In this document: positions 44,521-45,875 of the stretch, in pieces
How positions within the stretch are numbered: position 1 is the first letter of the stretch
How the letters are laid out: every line of letters starts with the position of its first letter
Origin: Sandaracinaceae bacterium
GTDB lineage: Bacteria; Myxococcota_A; Polyangia; Polyangiales; Sandaracinaceae
Direction of reading: 5' to 3'
Assembly (NCBI GenBank): GCA_040218145.1
Contig: JAVJQK010000018.1
Coordinates: forward strand, 1-45,875
Length of the DNA stretch: 45,875 nt
Program-made: the position numbers and the translations under genes
Notes under the pieces: model-generated
Databases searched by the model: none
Seen by the model: only the letters and a program-made list of their open reading frames with translations
Told to the model about the DNA's origin: nothing

Positions 44521-45735
44521 ATGGGCCCTCCGTCGATGGCGAGCGACGACAAGACCGATCGGTTCCGCGCGATCTTCGAGCCCGAGGACATCTTCGAGCG
44601 CTTCGTGAAGAACGCGAACGCCAGCACCGAAGAGGCGCTGCCGCGGGACGACGAGCCGACGGGCATGGTCGCCAACGACCACGCGGACACGACGGTGCGG
44701 CCGCCTCCCGAGGCGCCTGCGCCCGTCGCCCCGAAGGCAGGCTCCGACGCCGCCGCCTCCGGGCCGCCGCCGGACGAGCCGCCGACCGAGGAGCCCACCA
44801 GCCCGCACACCGAGCTCCCCGAGGGCCGACGGCGCCGGGGCGGGCCGCCCACCTGGGATCACGCGGTCACGGTCCGGGGGCGCTCGCCGTACGACGACGC
44901 CCAGGCGATGCGCACGGGGGTCGGCGAGCCGCCCGAGGAGGATCGGGACGGCACCCGGCCCGACGCGCCGATCGCCCTCGCGATGGCGCGCGCGTTCGAT
45001 CCGGAGGCGACCGACACCGCGGCGCTCTTCGAGGCCACCGAGGCGTACGACGGCCTGGAGAGCGTCGAGGGCCCCGACAGCGGCGACGAGACGCTCACCG
45101 TCCCGCGCGGCCAGCCGCTCACGACCGACTCCGGCCAGCGCATCCTGCTGCTGACCAAGGTGAAGCGACCGTCGAGCCCGCCCTCGGAGGACCTGCTCGA
45201 CACCGCGCGCGCGGACGACGTCGACGCGTACCCGCTCTCGGACGAGCTGGAGAGCGAGGTCGACGGCCACGAGAGCGTGGTCGCGCCGCGCGGGCTGCAC
45301 ACCCAGCGGATCGAGGCCGCGAAGCTCGTCCCGGACGTCGAGAAGGCCGCCCAGCGCAAGGAAGACGCGGTCGTGGCCGAGGGGGTCGAGGACGGCCAGA
45401 TGCCGACCCGCGAGCTCGACCAGATCCTGAGCGACATGTCGGTGCTCCTCCGCTACGGCCACCAGGCGCAGGTCCGCGAGCGGCTCGCGCTCTTGCGGCG
45501 GACCTACCCGGAGGACCTGCTGCTGCTCCGCCGGCTCGCGGAGTTCTTCGTCGAGCACGCGCAGACGGACGCGGCGATGGAGACGCTCTTCGCGCTCGCC
45601 GGCGGGCTCTTCGAGCGACGGAACGTCGAAGGCATGCGCCAGGCCCTCGAGCAGGTCCTCGTCCTCGAGCCGGGCAACGAGCGCGCTTACCGCCTGCTCG
45701 GCCTCCTCGAGCGCCGCCCCGCCGACGGCGGCTGA
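44521..45735 (+). CDS. Acidic cytoplasmic protein with helical C-terminus, function unknown
   Basis: I do not recognise this protein of about 404 residues. The first two thirds are low-complexity, rich in Asp, Glu, Pro and Ala, and probably disordered. The last 120 residues ('LSDMSVLLRYGHQAQVRERL', 'LLLRRLAEFFVEHAQTDAAM', 'GMRQALEQVLVLEPGNERAY') form a TPR-like helical repeat. There is no signal or membrane segment. An ATG at 44536 is an equally possible start; neither has a strong ribosome binding site. It is divergent from the TPR/Cys-rich lipoprotein pair with 104 bases between starts. Confidence 0.72.
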   Translation: MGPPSMASDDKTDRFRAIFEPEDIFERFVKNANASTEEALPRDDEPTGMVANDHADTTVRPPPEAPAPVAPKAGSDAAASGPPPDEPPTEEPTSPHTELPEGRRRRGGPPTWDHAVTVRGRSPYDDAQAMRTGVGEPPEEDRDGTRPDAPIALAMARAFDPEATDTAALFEATEAYDGLESVEGPDSGDETLTVPRGQPLTTDSGQRILLLTKVKRPSSPPSEDLLDTARADDVDAYPLSDELESEVDGHESVVAPRGLHTQRIEAAKLVPDVEKAAQRKEDAVVAEGVEDGQMPTRELDQILSDMSVLLRYGHQAQVRERLALLRRTYPEDLLLLRRLAEFFVEHAQTDAAMETLFALAGGLFERRNVEGMRQALEQVLVLEPGNERAYRLLGLLERRPADGG

Positions 45736-45875
45736 CAGTCCGTTGAAGAACCTCGCTCCTCGTCTCTCGGGCGGGACGACCCGTCTCTCGGCCCGTGTCT
45801 CCTCGAAAATGCTGAAGCATTTCCTCGTCGCCCCGAACCGAGAACCGGGCCGTCGCGCTCCGAGATCCTTCGGGC
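45736..45875. repeat. Right-edge region with short direct and inverted repeats
   Basis: No gene is supported here. CGTCTCTCGG occurs twice (45761-45770 and 45782-45791). AAATGCT (45807-45813) is followed after GA by its inverse AGCATTT (45816-45822), flanked on both sides by CCTCG. The density of repeats and the change of base composition immediately after a stop codon suggest the border of a repeated or mobile element, but no transposase is visible. Confidence 0.4.

Noticed and set aside
45119-45820. A minus-strand frame starting in the right-edge repeats and running under the acidic protein gene
   Set aside because: It is Arg/Pro-rich, overlaps the better-supported plus-strand gene and lacks known motifs, although its start lies in the repeat-rich border.

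Overview
The window is very GC-rich DNA from a deltaproteobacterial-type genome, most probably a myxobacterium (Myxococcota, Polyangiales, perhaps Sandaracinaceae). The grounds are the uniform high GC, three Hanks-type Ser/Thr kinases plus a pseudokinase, a very high density of lipoproteins with Asp/Ala/Gly ('DAG') linkers, and Cys-rich lipoproteins carrying an 'FDGSRHVG' signature. This assignment is inferred from gene style; no rRNA or tRNA gene was seen.

Layout. The left edge (1-140) is the end of an IS3-family element with the first codons of its transposase. It abuts a GC-rich microsatellite (141-273) and a 23-bp repeat tract. Then come a membrane Ser/Thr kinase (687-2270), a small exported protein, a two-CxxCH lipoprotein, a RecQ-type helicase and a putative outer-membrane protein (to 6438). 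A lipoprotein block follows (6534-14642): an LVIVD-type propeller lipoprotein, a PKD/propeller/di-heme peroxidase-like lipoprotein, a Cys-rich lipoprotein, an alpha/beta-hydrolase-like lipoprotein, greB, and another Cys-rich lipoprotein. Next are a PhoD-type phosphodiesterase, a GNAT acetyltransferase, two exported proteins of unknown function, a small lipoprotein divergent from a TetR regulator, and a kinase/HEAT-repeat membrane protein pair (21590-25418).

The right half holds a cytochrome c-cytochrome c-rhodanese lipoprotein, a DAG-kinase-like lipid kinase, a TPR lipoprotein, a LysM/M23 endopeptidase, a small unknown protein, a GH-like DUF4015 protein, thiD and an SLC13-type permease with RCK_C domains. 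A signalling operon follows (34956-39055): a degenerate GGDEF-like protein, a pseudokinase with an extra C-terminal domain, and an active transmembrane PEGA kinase. Then come leuS, a translationally coupled TPR protein/Cys-rich lipoprotein pair on the minus strand, and an acidic protein with a helical C-terminus. The last 140 bases carry short direct and inverted repeats that may be the edge of another repeated element.

How the genes fit together. Housekeeping genes (recQ-like, greB, thiD, leuS) are scattered among envelope and signalling genes. The export theme is strong: about half of the products have signal peptides or lipoboxes. Signalling is built from kinases paired with scaffold-type partners. 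A recurrent TANNNT-like hexamer lies 6-9 bases before many start codons, which suggests that leaderless or nearly leaderless mRNAs are common here. The most interesting candidate for an undescribed system is the degenerate-GGDEF/pseudokinase/PEGA-kinase operon.
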